NCBI RefSeq assembly: GCF_000026145.1
Contig: NC_009445.1
Coordinates: 7,191,001-7,255,000, forward strand
Length of the DNA stretch: 64,000 nucleotides
Direction of reading: 5' to 3'
DNA from: Bradyrhizobium sp. ORS 278
GTDB taxonomy: Bacteria; Pseudomonadota; Alphaproteobacteria; Rhizobiales; Xanthobacteraceae
In this document: in pieces, positions 10,601 through 22,600 of the stretch
Numbering within the stretch: the stretch's first letter is position 1
Layout: the number at the start of each line of letters is the position of its first letter
Position numbers and translations under genes: made by a program
Notes under the pieces: model-generated
Databases searched by the model: none
Told to the model about the DNA's origin: nothing
What the model saw: only the letters and a program-made list of their open reading frames with translations

Positions 10601-13600
10601 GCCGCTCGCGATCAGCGTATCCCGACCGCTCGTCGAGATCTTGTTCCCGTCCCCCGACAGGGTGATGCTCGACGCCGCCCCGAGTGCAACGGTGCCGTTG
10701 CTGATCGCAATCGAGTCGGTGGTACCGGTCACGCCAATGCTGGTGCCCGAACCACTCACCGTCACGCTGGAATTGCTCCCGACGAGATTGAGCGACGCAT
10801 TGCTACCAACTGCGATGGTATCCGACGCACCGTTCAATGTTCCACCAGCGCCGTTTTCGACGCGAACGCTTGCGTTGCTTGCGGTCACGCTGGCGGCCGA
10901 ACCGGCGATATCAATGGAGTTTCCGGTTCCGGTCAGAGTCAGCGTGCCGTTGGACTTGACGATCGCAGCATCATTGTTGCCGGTTGCAACGGTGCTGGCC
11001 GCCGCTTCCACGGTGATTGAACCACCGCCGATCGCAGTCGTGTTACCGGCGCCGAGGACATCGACGGCATTCGAGGTGCCGACGATGAGCGCGTTGCTGT
11101 TTGCGTTCTGCGTGATGGTGTCGCCATTGCCATTGATCACGGCCGTACCGTTACTCAAGGCAACCGAACCACCGTTCAGGTTCGCGGTCGACTGACCGCT
11201 GCCCGTACCGCTCAACGAAACTGAGACACCCAAGTCAGTCGCGGTGACCGTATCGAGACTGCCGACAGCCACAACGGTCGAATTGGCGCCAGCGGTGATC
11301 GACTGGTGATTGCCCGTCACGATGGCAGATGCGCCAACTCCAACGGTTACGGATCCATTATTGCCGCTGACACTGACGCTCGCGAAATCACCCGCCGTGA
11401 CGGTCGCCGAATCTCCCGAAACCGCGAGCACGGACTGCATTCCGCCTGTGACGACCTCCGAAAGGCCTGCGACAGTCGCACTGGAGCCGTTGCCGACGCT
11501 GGTCTTGCCCTGATCGCCTGTCACTGTAACTTTGGCGCTCTTACCGGCGATTGTGGTGCTGTTGGCGCCCTTCTGCGTGATGGTCGACTTGTCGCCGGCC
11601 GACGTGGTCTCGTTGGCACCGGTGATCGTCATCGTGGCGCCGTCGCCTGCGGTCTGCGTATTGCCGTCGCCATTGACGACGAGGGTCAGTCCACTGCCGG
11701 CGTTGGTGATGTCCCCGCTCCCGGTGACGTTGACGACCGCCAACGCGCCTGCAGTGGTCGTATCGCTTGAGCCGTTGATTGTGATCGTGGACTGATCGCC
11801 AATTTTGGCTTGGTCGTTATTGCCGGTGATCGTGACCTGCTCGCTATCCTTCGCCAGGATGGTCGCGTTGGAGCCGTTGAGCGAGATCTGGGACGACGAC
11901 CCGGCCGTGATGCTGCCCGCGTCTCCAGTGACGAAGACGTTTGACGAGGCGCCGACCGAGACAACTTCGCTGTTGGCGGTCGCGACGACATGCGCCTGGA
12001 TCGAAGCCGTAACGCTATCGCCGGCGCCTTCGATCGTCGTCGAAAAGCCGTATCCGGCCGTGAGCGCGCTATTGGCGGCCTTGAGATCAATGGTCACGTT
12101 GTTGCCGACCGTGATCTGACCGCCCGTGCCGGCGATGGACGCGTTGACGCCGTCGTCGGTCAGAACGAGCGTGCTGCCGCCGAGCGTGATCGCCTCGGCC
12201 GTTCCGGTCACGGCAATGCTCGCGCCTTTGCCACCGCTGATGACGTCATTATTGCCGTGGACGCTGACGCTGCTGCCATCGGCCGCAGCAACGGTGCCCG
12301 CGGTGATGGTCACGGCATCCCCGCTGCCGGCAACATTGACGGTCGCCTTCGATCCCGTGACCGTCACCGTATCGTTGTTGCCCGTCAGGTTCACGATGGA
12401 CAGACGTTTGGCAGTCACGGTGTCATTGTTGCCCGTGATCGACCAGGTCGCTCCCTCCGGATCGTGGAGGGTGGCGTTGCTCAGGGACACCGACAGGTTC
12501 TTGAAGTACTGCTGGTCGGTCTGCGTACCATCCTTGTTGAAGTCGATCTCCTCGACCAGGATGCCGTTGTTCTCATAGACCTTCTCGACCGCGGCGACCG
12601 TTCCGGTGCCGCTCACGAGATTGGACGTCCATCCCTGCTCGCGCGGCACCTGGGTCAGCCCCAGTTCCTCTGCACGGAGCAAGGTCAGCAGCCAACCGGC
12701 CGCGAATGCCGAATCCGGATTTTGCGCAATGAGCTGGTTGATGGCGGCCGTGTTGTCCAGGTAGGTCTCGTAGTCCTTTGCGACCTGCAGATCCGAGGCG
12801 ACCGCCTCGAAGTTGCTGTCCTGCACGCGGGCTGCGGCGAAGGCTGTCGTGACGATCGGGTCGCCACCCGACAGCTGCGCCTCCTGGAGGATGGCCCAGA
12901 CACTATCCTGCGCCGCCTTCGTCCAAGCCGCCGACGTGTCTCCCGAGGTCGGCAGAGACTCCGTGCCGACGCCAGGAATGTAAACGCTGGCCTGGTTCCC
13001 AGAGAATGAGAAGGTCACGTTGGGCGAGTTTCCGAACACGCCGACGGCGCCACCAATCATACTGCCGAGGAATCCTCCGCCCTGCGGTGTTGCGGTCGAA
13101 CCTGTCGCCGTCGACGGCGCCACAAGGCTGAGCTGAGCACCGGTCAGGCCGATGAGCGTATCGACCATGTTGTCAACCGCTCCGGCAATTCCCATGAGCG
13201 GCGCTGCGTCTCCACCATTGTCATGAGTGGTTGAGACAACACCAAGAACACCGTTCTGCACTCCCAGCGTGACGGACGCGGACGGCGGTCCGTCGGGACC
13301 AAAGAGGTCGCCGAAGAACGTCCCCAACACGTCGCCGATGAAGGAGCCGATGAAATCTCCGATAATTCCGCCGATCGGGCCGCCAATGGCCGTGCCAATG
13401 GAAAGACCAATGTCGCCGCCAATTGTACTCCCGATCTGAGCTCCGATAGCTCCTTCGATATTCTCGGGCGCCACTACCTGCGAGCCGATATAACTACCGG
13501 CAGCCCCGCCAATCGCATTGCCGAGGTTTTGTAAAAAGTCGAGGGTATTCAAATTCTTGAACAGTTCGCCTATCGTCGACGCGTCAAGTGTGGCGGATCC

Positions 13601-16600
13601 GCTGAGCGCTTCCTTCGCAATGTTTTCGAGATTGCCTAAGACAGTCTTAGTGATCGCCGTGCCGGTGATCGTGAAAACCGTTCCTGCAAATCCCTTGATG
13701 CCAAGCGCCTGCGCCGCTTCTGCCACTAGCAACGAAGCCAGCAGACCGTTGACGCCATCTTTGATGCTACCGGCGTTAATGCCGAGCGCGTTGGAAGCAG
13801 AACTGATCGCCTGATCTATGGATGATACACCGTCGAGTGCATCAGCAAACGACTTTGCGAGATCGATAACGGTGCCGGGACTCTCGATCGCGTGGCTCAG
13901 CGCGCCAACCAATGTCGAGCGAGCGATACCGCCGACCAGAGAGTTGCCGCCGAGGAACGACCCGTACGCCGAACCAAGGCCAGGCGTTCCTTGCCCACCC
14001 CTTCCATTGGCATTGGTGTAGCTGGTGCTGACCGGGATGCCGTATTTATAGACCGTCTTCAGCGTCGAGCCATTGCCAGCCGTGATCGTCTCGTTGTCGA
14101 GATTGCCGATGGAATCATAGAAACGCCGGTCGACTGTGCCATTGACATTGGTCGAGGTGACCGTCTTGCTGCCGTCGATCCCGATCACACTGACCGTGGT
14201 CAGGTCGTAGCTGCCGGCATTCTTCGAATCGACTTGAACGACCTTGGTGCGGCCATCGGCGCTCAAGGTCGTGACTGCGCGATCCTTGACGCTCTTGTCG
14301 TCTTTATAGCCGGTGATCGTTGTCGAGATGCTGCCGTCAATGTTGGCTTGCGAGACGGCAACCGAGTTGAAGAACCCCGTTCCCTTGGTGTCGGTCTTGA
14401 CCGTCTTGCTGTGGCGGTCCGCGCTGATGATCGTGTCGGTCTCGTCCAGCAGCTTGCCGCTGGAGTCGCGGTCCTGAGCCACCGTGAGCGTGCTGCCGTC
14501 GGCGTTCACCGTCATCGTCTCGGTGTGGCCGTAGAAGCCTTTGCCCTGCGAATCGAGCTTGGAGACCGTGCTGAGGCCGTCGGCGCTCGTCGTCACGACC
14601 GCCTGCTGGCGGATGCTGTTGTCGCTGTTGCGATCGATGATGGTTTCGGTCTTGCTGCCGTCGAGATTGATGACGGTGACATCGCTGCGGGTCCGGCTGA
14701 TCGTATTGTTGCCGTTCTCGTCCTGCTGCGTGCTCTGGGTCAGGCCGTCGAAGCTCGTGGTGATCACGGTGCGGTTGAGCAGGTTGCTTCCGGCATAGTC
14801 CTCGATCGTCTGGACCTTGCTGCCGTCGGCCTGGGTGACATCGGTCTCGGTCTGGTCGACCTTGCCGTCGCCATTGGAGTCGCGCGCAATCGTGACGGTG
14901 AGCCCGTCGGCGCTGGTGGTGGTGACCGCGCGATCCCTGAGCTTGCCGTCGTCGGTGGTGTCTGTCACCGTCTGCGTCGCGCTGCCGTCCGCATTCTTGG
15001 TCGTCACTACCGTCTGATTCTGGTCGAACCGCGAATCGGAGGTCTTGCGCGTCTGCGTCGTAACCGTGCGGCCATCGGCCGACGTCGAGATGATCGTCTG
15101 CGCCTGCGGGGTGCCGTCGGCGTTGAGGTCAGTGATCGTCTCAGTGCGGCTGCCGTCGCGATTGAGAACGGTGACGTCAGTTGCCGTCTGGTTGAACGTG
15201 CCGGAGCCGGTCGTATCCCACTGCGTGGTGGTGCTGAGGCCGTTGGCGCTGACGGTCTGCACCCGCCGATTGAGCAGCGTCGTGCCGTCCTTGAATGTGC
15301 TGACGGTCTCGGTGCGGCTACCGTCCGCGTTGAGGACCGTGACGTCGGTCTGAGTCTGAGCAAAGCTGCCGGCGCCGGTGAGATCGAACTGCGTCGTCTT
15401 CGACAGGCCGTCGGCGCTGGTCGTCGTCACCGTGCGGTAGCGCAGCAGGCCGTCGGCGTTGCGCGACGCCTTGGTCTCGACGCGTGTCCCATCGGCGTTC
15501 AGCACGATGCTGTCGGTGTCGGTCTGGGCAAAGCCGCCGCTGCCGGCCGGATCGCGCTGGACCGTGGTGGTGAGCCCGTCGGCGCTCACCGTGGTCACCG
15601 TCCTGTCCCTGGGCGTGCCGTCGGCTTTGAGATCGGACACGGTCGTCACGGTCGAACCGTCGGCCATGACCTTCTGGATCTCGGTCGATGTCGCGCCGTT
15701 CACCACGCGCTGCACCGAGATCGTGCGGCTGTCGGCGCTCGTGGTGGTCACGGCCCGATCGTGGACGGAGCCATCCGCGTTCAGATCGGTGACTGTCTCC
15801 GTCTTGCTGCCGTCGCCGTTGATGATGGTGACGTCCGTCCGGGTCCGGCTGAAGCTGCCAAAGCCGGTGTCGTCCCATTGCGTCGTCTTCGACAGGCCGT
15901 CGGCGCTGGTCGTGGTCACCGTGCGATAGCGGATGGAACTGTCCGCGTTCCGGCAGGTCACCGTCTCGACCTGGCTGCCATCCACCTTGCGCAGGACGAC
16001 ATCGGTCTCGGTCTGGGTGAAGCTGCCCGCCCCGGTCGGATTGCGCTGAACCGTCGTCGTCAGCCCGTTCGCCGCCGTTGTGGTGATGACGCGGTCCTTC
16101 AGCGAGCCGTCACTGTTGAAGTCCGAGATCGTTTCGATCCTTGAGCCATCGGCGCCGATCAGAATCGTCTCGGTCTGGTCGACCTGACCATTGCCATCGA
16201 CATCGCGGCTCACGGTCCTGGTTTCGCCGGAAGCCGAGACGGTCGTCACGACGCGATCGAGCAGCGCGCCGCTGGCTGCGAGGTCGCTGACCGTCTCCGT
16301 CCGGCTGCCGTCGGCACTGAGCACGGTGACGTCGGTCGTCGTGGTCGGAAGTCCGCTGCCCGACGGATCGGACGACGTCGTCACCGACAGCCCGTTGGCG
16401 CTGACGGTCTTGACGGTGCGGTCGAGGATCGCGCCATTGGCCGCGAGATCGGTAACGGTCTCGGTGCGGCTGCCGTCGGCATTCAGCACGGTGACGTCGG
16501 TGCGCGTGCGATCGAACCGGCCATGGCCGGTCGGATCGCTTTGCGTCGTCACGGCGAGCCCGCTGGCCGTGACGGTCGTGACGGTGCGATCCTGGACCGA

Positions 16601-19600
16601 GCCGTCGGCGTTGAGATCAGTGATCGTCTCGGTGCGGCTGCCATCGGCGTTGAGCACGACGACGTCGCTGCGCGTCTGGTCGAACTGTCCGTCGCCGTTG
16701 GAATCGGTTTGCGTCGTCAACGCCAGCCCATTGGCGCTGGTCGTCGTGACGCTGCGGTCCCTGACCGAGCCATCGGCATTGAGATCCGTGACGGTCTTCA
16801 CGGTGCTGCCGTCGGCCTTGACGATCGTGGACTGGGTCTGCGATGCCACACCATCACCGGTCGCGTCGATCACGGCGAGCACAGAGAGACGATCGGCACT
16901 GGTGGTGATCACGCGGCGGCCCATCAGCGAGCCGTCCGCATGGGTGTCGGTCACCGTCTCGACTCGGCTACCGTCCTGGCTGAGTACCGCGACATCATAC
17001 TCGTTAAAATTGAAACTTCCGACACCAAAAGAATCCTGCCGGGTCGTGCGGCTCAAGCCGTCCGCGCTGACGGTCGTAACGGTCCTGTCCTTCAGCGAGC
17101 CATCGGCATGGGTCTCGGTCACCGTCTCCGTGCGGCTGCCGTCGGCATTGCCGGCCGTGACGTCGCTCCGCACGAGGTCAAAGACGGGCTGACCATTGGC
17201 GTCGATGGCGCCCGTCGAGTCCTGTTGCGTGGTCTTGGAAAGTCCATTGGCGCTGGCCGTGACGACCGTCTCGCCCAGCAGCACGCCATCGGTCGCATAA
17301 TCCGCAACGGTCGACGTCACGCTGCCGTCGGCATTCACCACCCGGGTCTGCACTTCGGTGAAGGTGCCGTTCCCCCGCGCGTCGATCTGTGTCGTCGTCG
17401 TGCGGCGATCCGAACTCGTGGTCGTGACCGTCTTCGACGCCAGCGAACCATTGGCGTTGGTTTCGGTAACCGTCTCAATGGTACTGCCGTCGGCGGACAG
17501 CACGACAACATCGGTCTTGGTCAGGTCGAAAATAGGATTCCCGTTCGCGTCCACCGCACCGGTCGTATCGTTCTCCGTCGTCTTCATCAGGCCATTGCCG
17601 CTGATCGTCGTCACCGTCCGGTCGAGCAGCGTCCCATTGGCGGTGAAATCGCTTACCGTCTCGGTCGAACTGCCGTCGGCGTTCAGCACCGTGACATCGG
17701 TTTTGGTCAGATTGAAGCTGCCCGCTCCGATCGCATCCTGCTGCGTCGTCTTGGACAGGCCATTGGTGCTGGTCGTCAATACCGTCCGATCCAGCAGCGT
17801 CCCGTTGGCGCTGAAATCGCTTAACGTCTCGGTTCTGCTGCCGTCCGCATTCAGCACCGTGACGTCGGTGCGGGTCTGATCGAAAATCGCATGGCCAGTC
17901 GCATCGGCCGCGCCGGTCGAATCCCGTTGCGTGGTCTTCGAAAGTCCATTGGCGCTGGTCGTGGTCGCCGTCGCGCTCAGCAACGCGCCGTTGGCCGCAT
18001 AGTCCGCGACCGTCTCCGTCACGTCGCCGTTGGCGTTCACGATCCGGCTCTGCACCTCGTTGAAGGTGCCGTCGCCTCGCGAGTCGATCTGCGTCGTACT
18101 GGTGCGCCGGTCCGAACTGGTGGTCGTCACCGTTTTCGACGCCAGCGAGCCGTCGGCGTTGATGTCCGTGACAGTTTCGACGGCGGACCCGTCGGCGTTC
18201 AGCACGATGACATCGGTCTCGGTCAGATCGAAGATGGGATTGCCGTTCACGTCCACCGCACCGGTCGTATCCAGCTGGGTCGTTTTCGACAGACCATTGC
18301 CGCTGGTGGTCATCACCGTCCGGTCCAGCAACGCCCCGTTGGCACTGAAATTGCTCACCGTCTCGGTCGAACTGCCGTCGGCGTTCAGCACCGCCACGTC
18401 GGTCTTGGTTCGATCAAAAACGGGAGTACCGTTAGCATCCACGGCACCGGTGGAATCCTGCTGCGTCGTCTTGGCCAGTCCATTGGCGCTGGTCGTGACG
18501 ACCGTCTCGCCCAGCAGCATGCCATTGGCTGCATAATCCGCAACCGTTGACGCCACGCTGCCGTCGGCATTCACCACCCGGGTCTGCACTTCGGTGAAGG
18601 TGCCGTTCCCGCGCGCGTCGATCCGCGTCGTCGTGGTGCGGCGATCCGAACTCGTGGTGGTCACCGTCTTCGACGCCAGCGAACCATTGGCGTTGGTGTC
18701 CATAACCGTCTCGGTCGAACTGCCATCGGCGTTCAGCATCGTGACATCGGTTTCGGTCAAGTCGAAAACGGGATTGCCGTTCGCGTCCACCGTGCCGGTC
18801 GTATCCTTCTGCGTCCTCTTCGTCAGGCCATTGCCGCTGATGGTCACCACCGTCCGATCGAGCAGCGTCCCATTGGCGGTGAAATCGCTTGCCGTCTCGG
18901 TCGAACTGCCATCGGCGTTCAGCACCGTGATGTCGGTTTTGGTCAGATTGAAGCTGCCCGCCCCGATCGTATCCTGCTGTGTCGTCTTGGACAGGCCATT
19001 GGCGCTGGTCGTCGTTACCATCCGATCCAGCAGAGTACCATTGGCGCCGAAATCGCTTAATGTCTCGGTTCTGCTGCCGTCCGCGTTCAGCACCGTGACA
19101 TCGGTGCGGGTCTGATCGAAAATCGCATTACCAGTCGCATCCGCCGCACCGCTCGTATCCCGCTGCGTCGTCTTCGACAGTCCATTGGCGCTGGTTGTGG
19201 TCACCGTCGCACCCAGCAGCGCCCCATTAGCGGCATAATCCGCGACCGCCACTGTCACGTCACCATTGGCGTTCACGACCCGGCTCCGGACCTCGTTGAA
19301 GGTGCCGTCGCCCCGCGAATCGATCTGCGTCGTTGTAGTGCGCCGGTCCGAACTCGTGGTCGTCACCGTCTTCGACGCCAGCGAGCCGTTGGCGTTGACG
19401 TCCGTGACCGTCTCGACGGCGGACCCGTCGGCGTTCAGCACCGTGACATCGGTCTCGGTCAGGTCGAAGATAGGATTGCCGTTCACGGCAACCGCGCCGG
19501 TCGTATCCAGCTGCGTCGTTTTCGACAGACCATTGCCGCTGGTGGTCGTCACCGTCCGGTCCAGCAACGTGCCGTTGACAGTGAAATCGCTCACCGTCTC

Positions 19601-22600
19601 GGTCGAACTGCCGTCGGCGTTCAGCACCGTGACGTCAACCTTCGTCTGGTCGAAGATCGGACTGCCATTGGCATCCACGGTACCGGTCGAGTCCTGCTGC
19701 GTCTTGGTCGAAAGTCCGTCGGCACTCGTGGTCGTAACCGTGCGCGACCGCAACGACCCGTCCGCATTGAACCGCGTCAGCATATCGACGCTCGACCCAT
19801 TTGCGGTCGGAGCTACGGTTTCGACCGAGTCGAAGTGGCCATCGCCGTTGCTGTCGATCTGCACCGTCCGCGTCTTGCCGTCCTGGCTGCGCGTCGTGAT
19901 CGATTGATCACGCAGCGACCCGTCGGCGTTGCGGTCGGTCACCGTCTCGGTCCGGCTGCCGTCCGCATTGACGACCGTTACATCCGACGTCGCAAGATCG
20001 AAGGTGCCGTTGCCGGTCGAATCCGTCTGGGTCGTCTTCGACAGTCCGTCGGCGCTCAGCGCCGTAACCAGCATCTGGCGCAGTGATCCGTCGGCATTCA
20101 GGATCTTCTGGGTGGTGAGCGTACTTCCGTCGCTATTGATTACGATCGCTTCGGTCTCGATCGTATCGAAACTGCCACTGCCGGAATTGTCGGTCTGGAT
20201 CGTCCTGGTCAGGTGATCGGCGCTGGTTTGCGTCACGACCTTCTTCGCCAGCGAGCCATCGGCACTCAGATCTGATACGGTCTCGGTTCTGCTGCCGTCC
20301 GAATTGACTGTGGTAACGTCGGTCTTGATCCGATCGAACACGCCGCTGCCGCTGGAATCGATCCGCGAGGTCTTCGACAGGCCGTCAACGCTGGTTGTCG
20401 CGACGTTGCGATCCTTGAGCGAGCCGTTCGCATTGAAGTCGGAGATCGTGACGGTCAGATTACCGGCCGCATCCCGGGCATCGACCTCGACCTGGTCGAA
20501 TATGCCACTGCCGGTCCTATCCCGCTCGATGGTGACTGTCTTCAGGTCGGCACTCGTGATGGTCACCGTGCGGTCGAGGATATGGCTGCCGCTACCGTCG
20601 AAATCCGTGACCGTCTTGGTGGTGCTGCCGTCGGCGTTGGCGACAGTGACATCGGTCTGAATACTGTCGATCACGCCGTTGCCGGCGGAGTCCTTGGCGA
20701 CGCGGACGGATCGTCCGTCGGCGCTGGTGGTGGTGATGATTTCGCTGGCAAGGCTGCCGTCAGCGTTGAGAGCTTTGCTGTCGATCGTGGTCGAACCGTC
20801 GGCATTGTGCGCCGTCGTGCTCTGAACCAGATAGCCGTTCGAATCGTAGGCGAAGCTGACGTCGGCGGCGGTGCCGGTGGTGCCGTCCGCTCTGGTGAAG
20901 GTGGTCTCGCCGTGGATCGACGAGCCGTCCGGCAGCACAGTCGACTGATTGTTATCGATCAGATTGATCGAAGTAATGCCGAGCTGGCTCAAGGTCTCGA
21001 AGGTCGTGGTGCCGTCGGCATTGGTCACCATCACGCCGAACTTGCCCCACGTGGCATCGCTGGCATCGAGCTTGCCGTCGTGATTGGTGTCGAACACGTC
21101 CTCCAGCGCTTGCATGTCCGAGGTCGCAGTCGCGTCCCACATGGTGAAATCGAACGCCATCGGCGAGCTGATGGTGCCGGAGCCGGCTGCGTCATAGACC
21201 AGCACGCCATTGCCGGCGCCGGCCCACGCGGTGCGGTTCTTGAGCCCGCTCCCCGTCATGTCCTCGAACGTGTTGGAGGAGCCCAGCTGGGTGATGTTGA
21301 CGCCCTTGCCCGTGAGATCGAGCACGACGGGCGCGACGGAGGTATCACTCGAGATCAGATCGGTGCTGTCGTTGACCACCCCGGCGTCATTGTTGGGCAG
21401 CGTCAACTCATAAGTTCGAAGATCGATTGCCTTGAGGTTGATCGCCGACGAGGACGTCCCCGCCGTCGGCCAGACGCCGAGGGCCAGCCAAGGCGAAACC
21501 CCTCCTGTCACCACGCTCGTGGCGATCGGATTTGCGAAGGGGTTGCCGTACTCGGTACCCGTCCCATAGGTCGTGCTCGGGCTACCGAGCCAGCCCAGCG
21601 CGCTCTGAGGGAGGCTCGTATCCGCAGACGGCGCGAAGGTATTAGGAGCACGAAAAGTCTGATCGACACTACCATCAAAACTAGAGACGACCGACCTGTC
21701 CCCCCATGTGTTCGAAACGACCGAATAGCCGACGGGTGTACCGGAGCTCGCCATCTCGGCATTCAACCGCAGGGCACGAGCCGACGCCGGATCGTTCTGC
21801 TGCAGATTGTTGTACCACCGGTTAGCGTATACACCCAGATCTATGGCGGAGCCCAGCCCATAACCCACGGTGGTGCCAAGCCCTGGCGAACCGAATATCG
21901 TTCCGACGCCGGCACCGATGAGCCCGTAGCCAATGACATTCCGGTTGGCATCGAATGCTTGAGCAGCATTCGAATTCGGTGAGAAAATGCTCTGCCCTTG
22001 AGACCAATCTTGGCCTGCTCCGTAGGCAATTTGGCTACCACTCGCAAGAAGGCCTACCGGGCCGAAGGCATCTCCTGCAATCGCTGCCCCTAGCGCTGCA
22101 CGCCCCCAGATTCCAACTTCTGCTCCTGCGGATGCAGCGCCATATGTGAAGGCTCCCCACTGTCCCACTTCCATCGGGATAGAGTATGACGCCGCGGAGC
22201 CAAACTGCGGACTGGTGTAGCCGTACTGATTGCCCGTCGATATGAGATTGTATCCGTCGTAGAGAGTGAAAGCAGCCAACCCTCCCACTCCCAACGACGT
22301 TTGCAGCCGGCCGGCTCCGGCCTCCAGTGCTGCTGCAGCTGCATCTGCGCCACCGGCGGGCTCCAGGCGCAGACCATCCGGCGACGCACCGGGAGCGCCT
22401 CCCAGATCTCCGCCTTGAATCCTTGGCATCGACAGATCGCCGGAAGGATCGACGAGAGCAGGCTCGCCGCGACCGCTGGAAGGCGGCGGACTAGCCGTCA
22501 TCGCTGGCTCGCCAAGTGTGGGAGGACGATCGAGAGGCGCAAATGGAGGCTCGCCGAAAGCGCCGCGGCTGTCGTTAGGAACAAGCGGAGATTCGGCGGG

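Noticed and set aside
7800..12445. CRISPR-like or satellite-like regular repeats of 51 bp
   Set aside because: There are no constant repeats with unique spacers. The units are coding, in frame and diverged at synonymous sites.
13892..16144. A 750-codon open frame on the plus strand, antisense to the giant gene
   Set aside because: The codon pattern of the repeat units keeps several antisense frames open. The translated sequence is low-complexity Arg/Ala/Gly with no motif, and the minus strand gives clear repeats in one frame.
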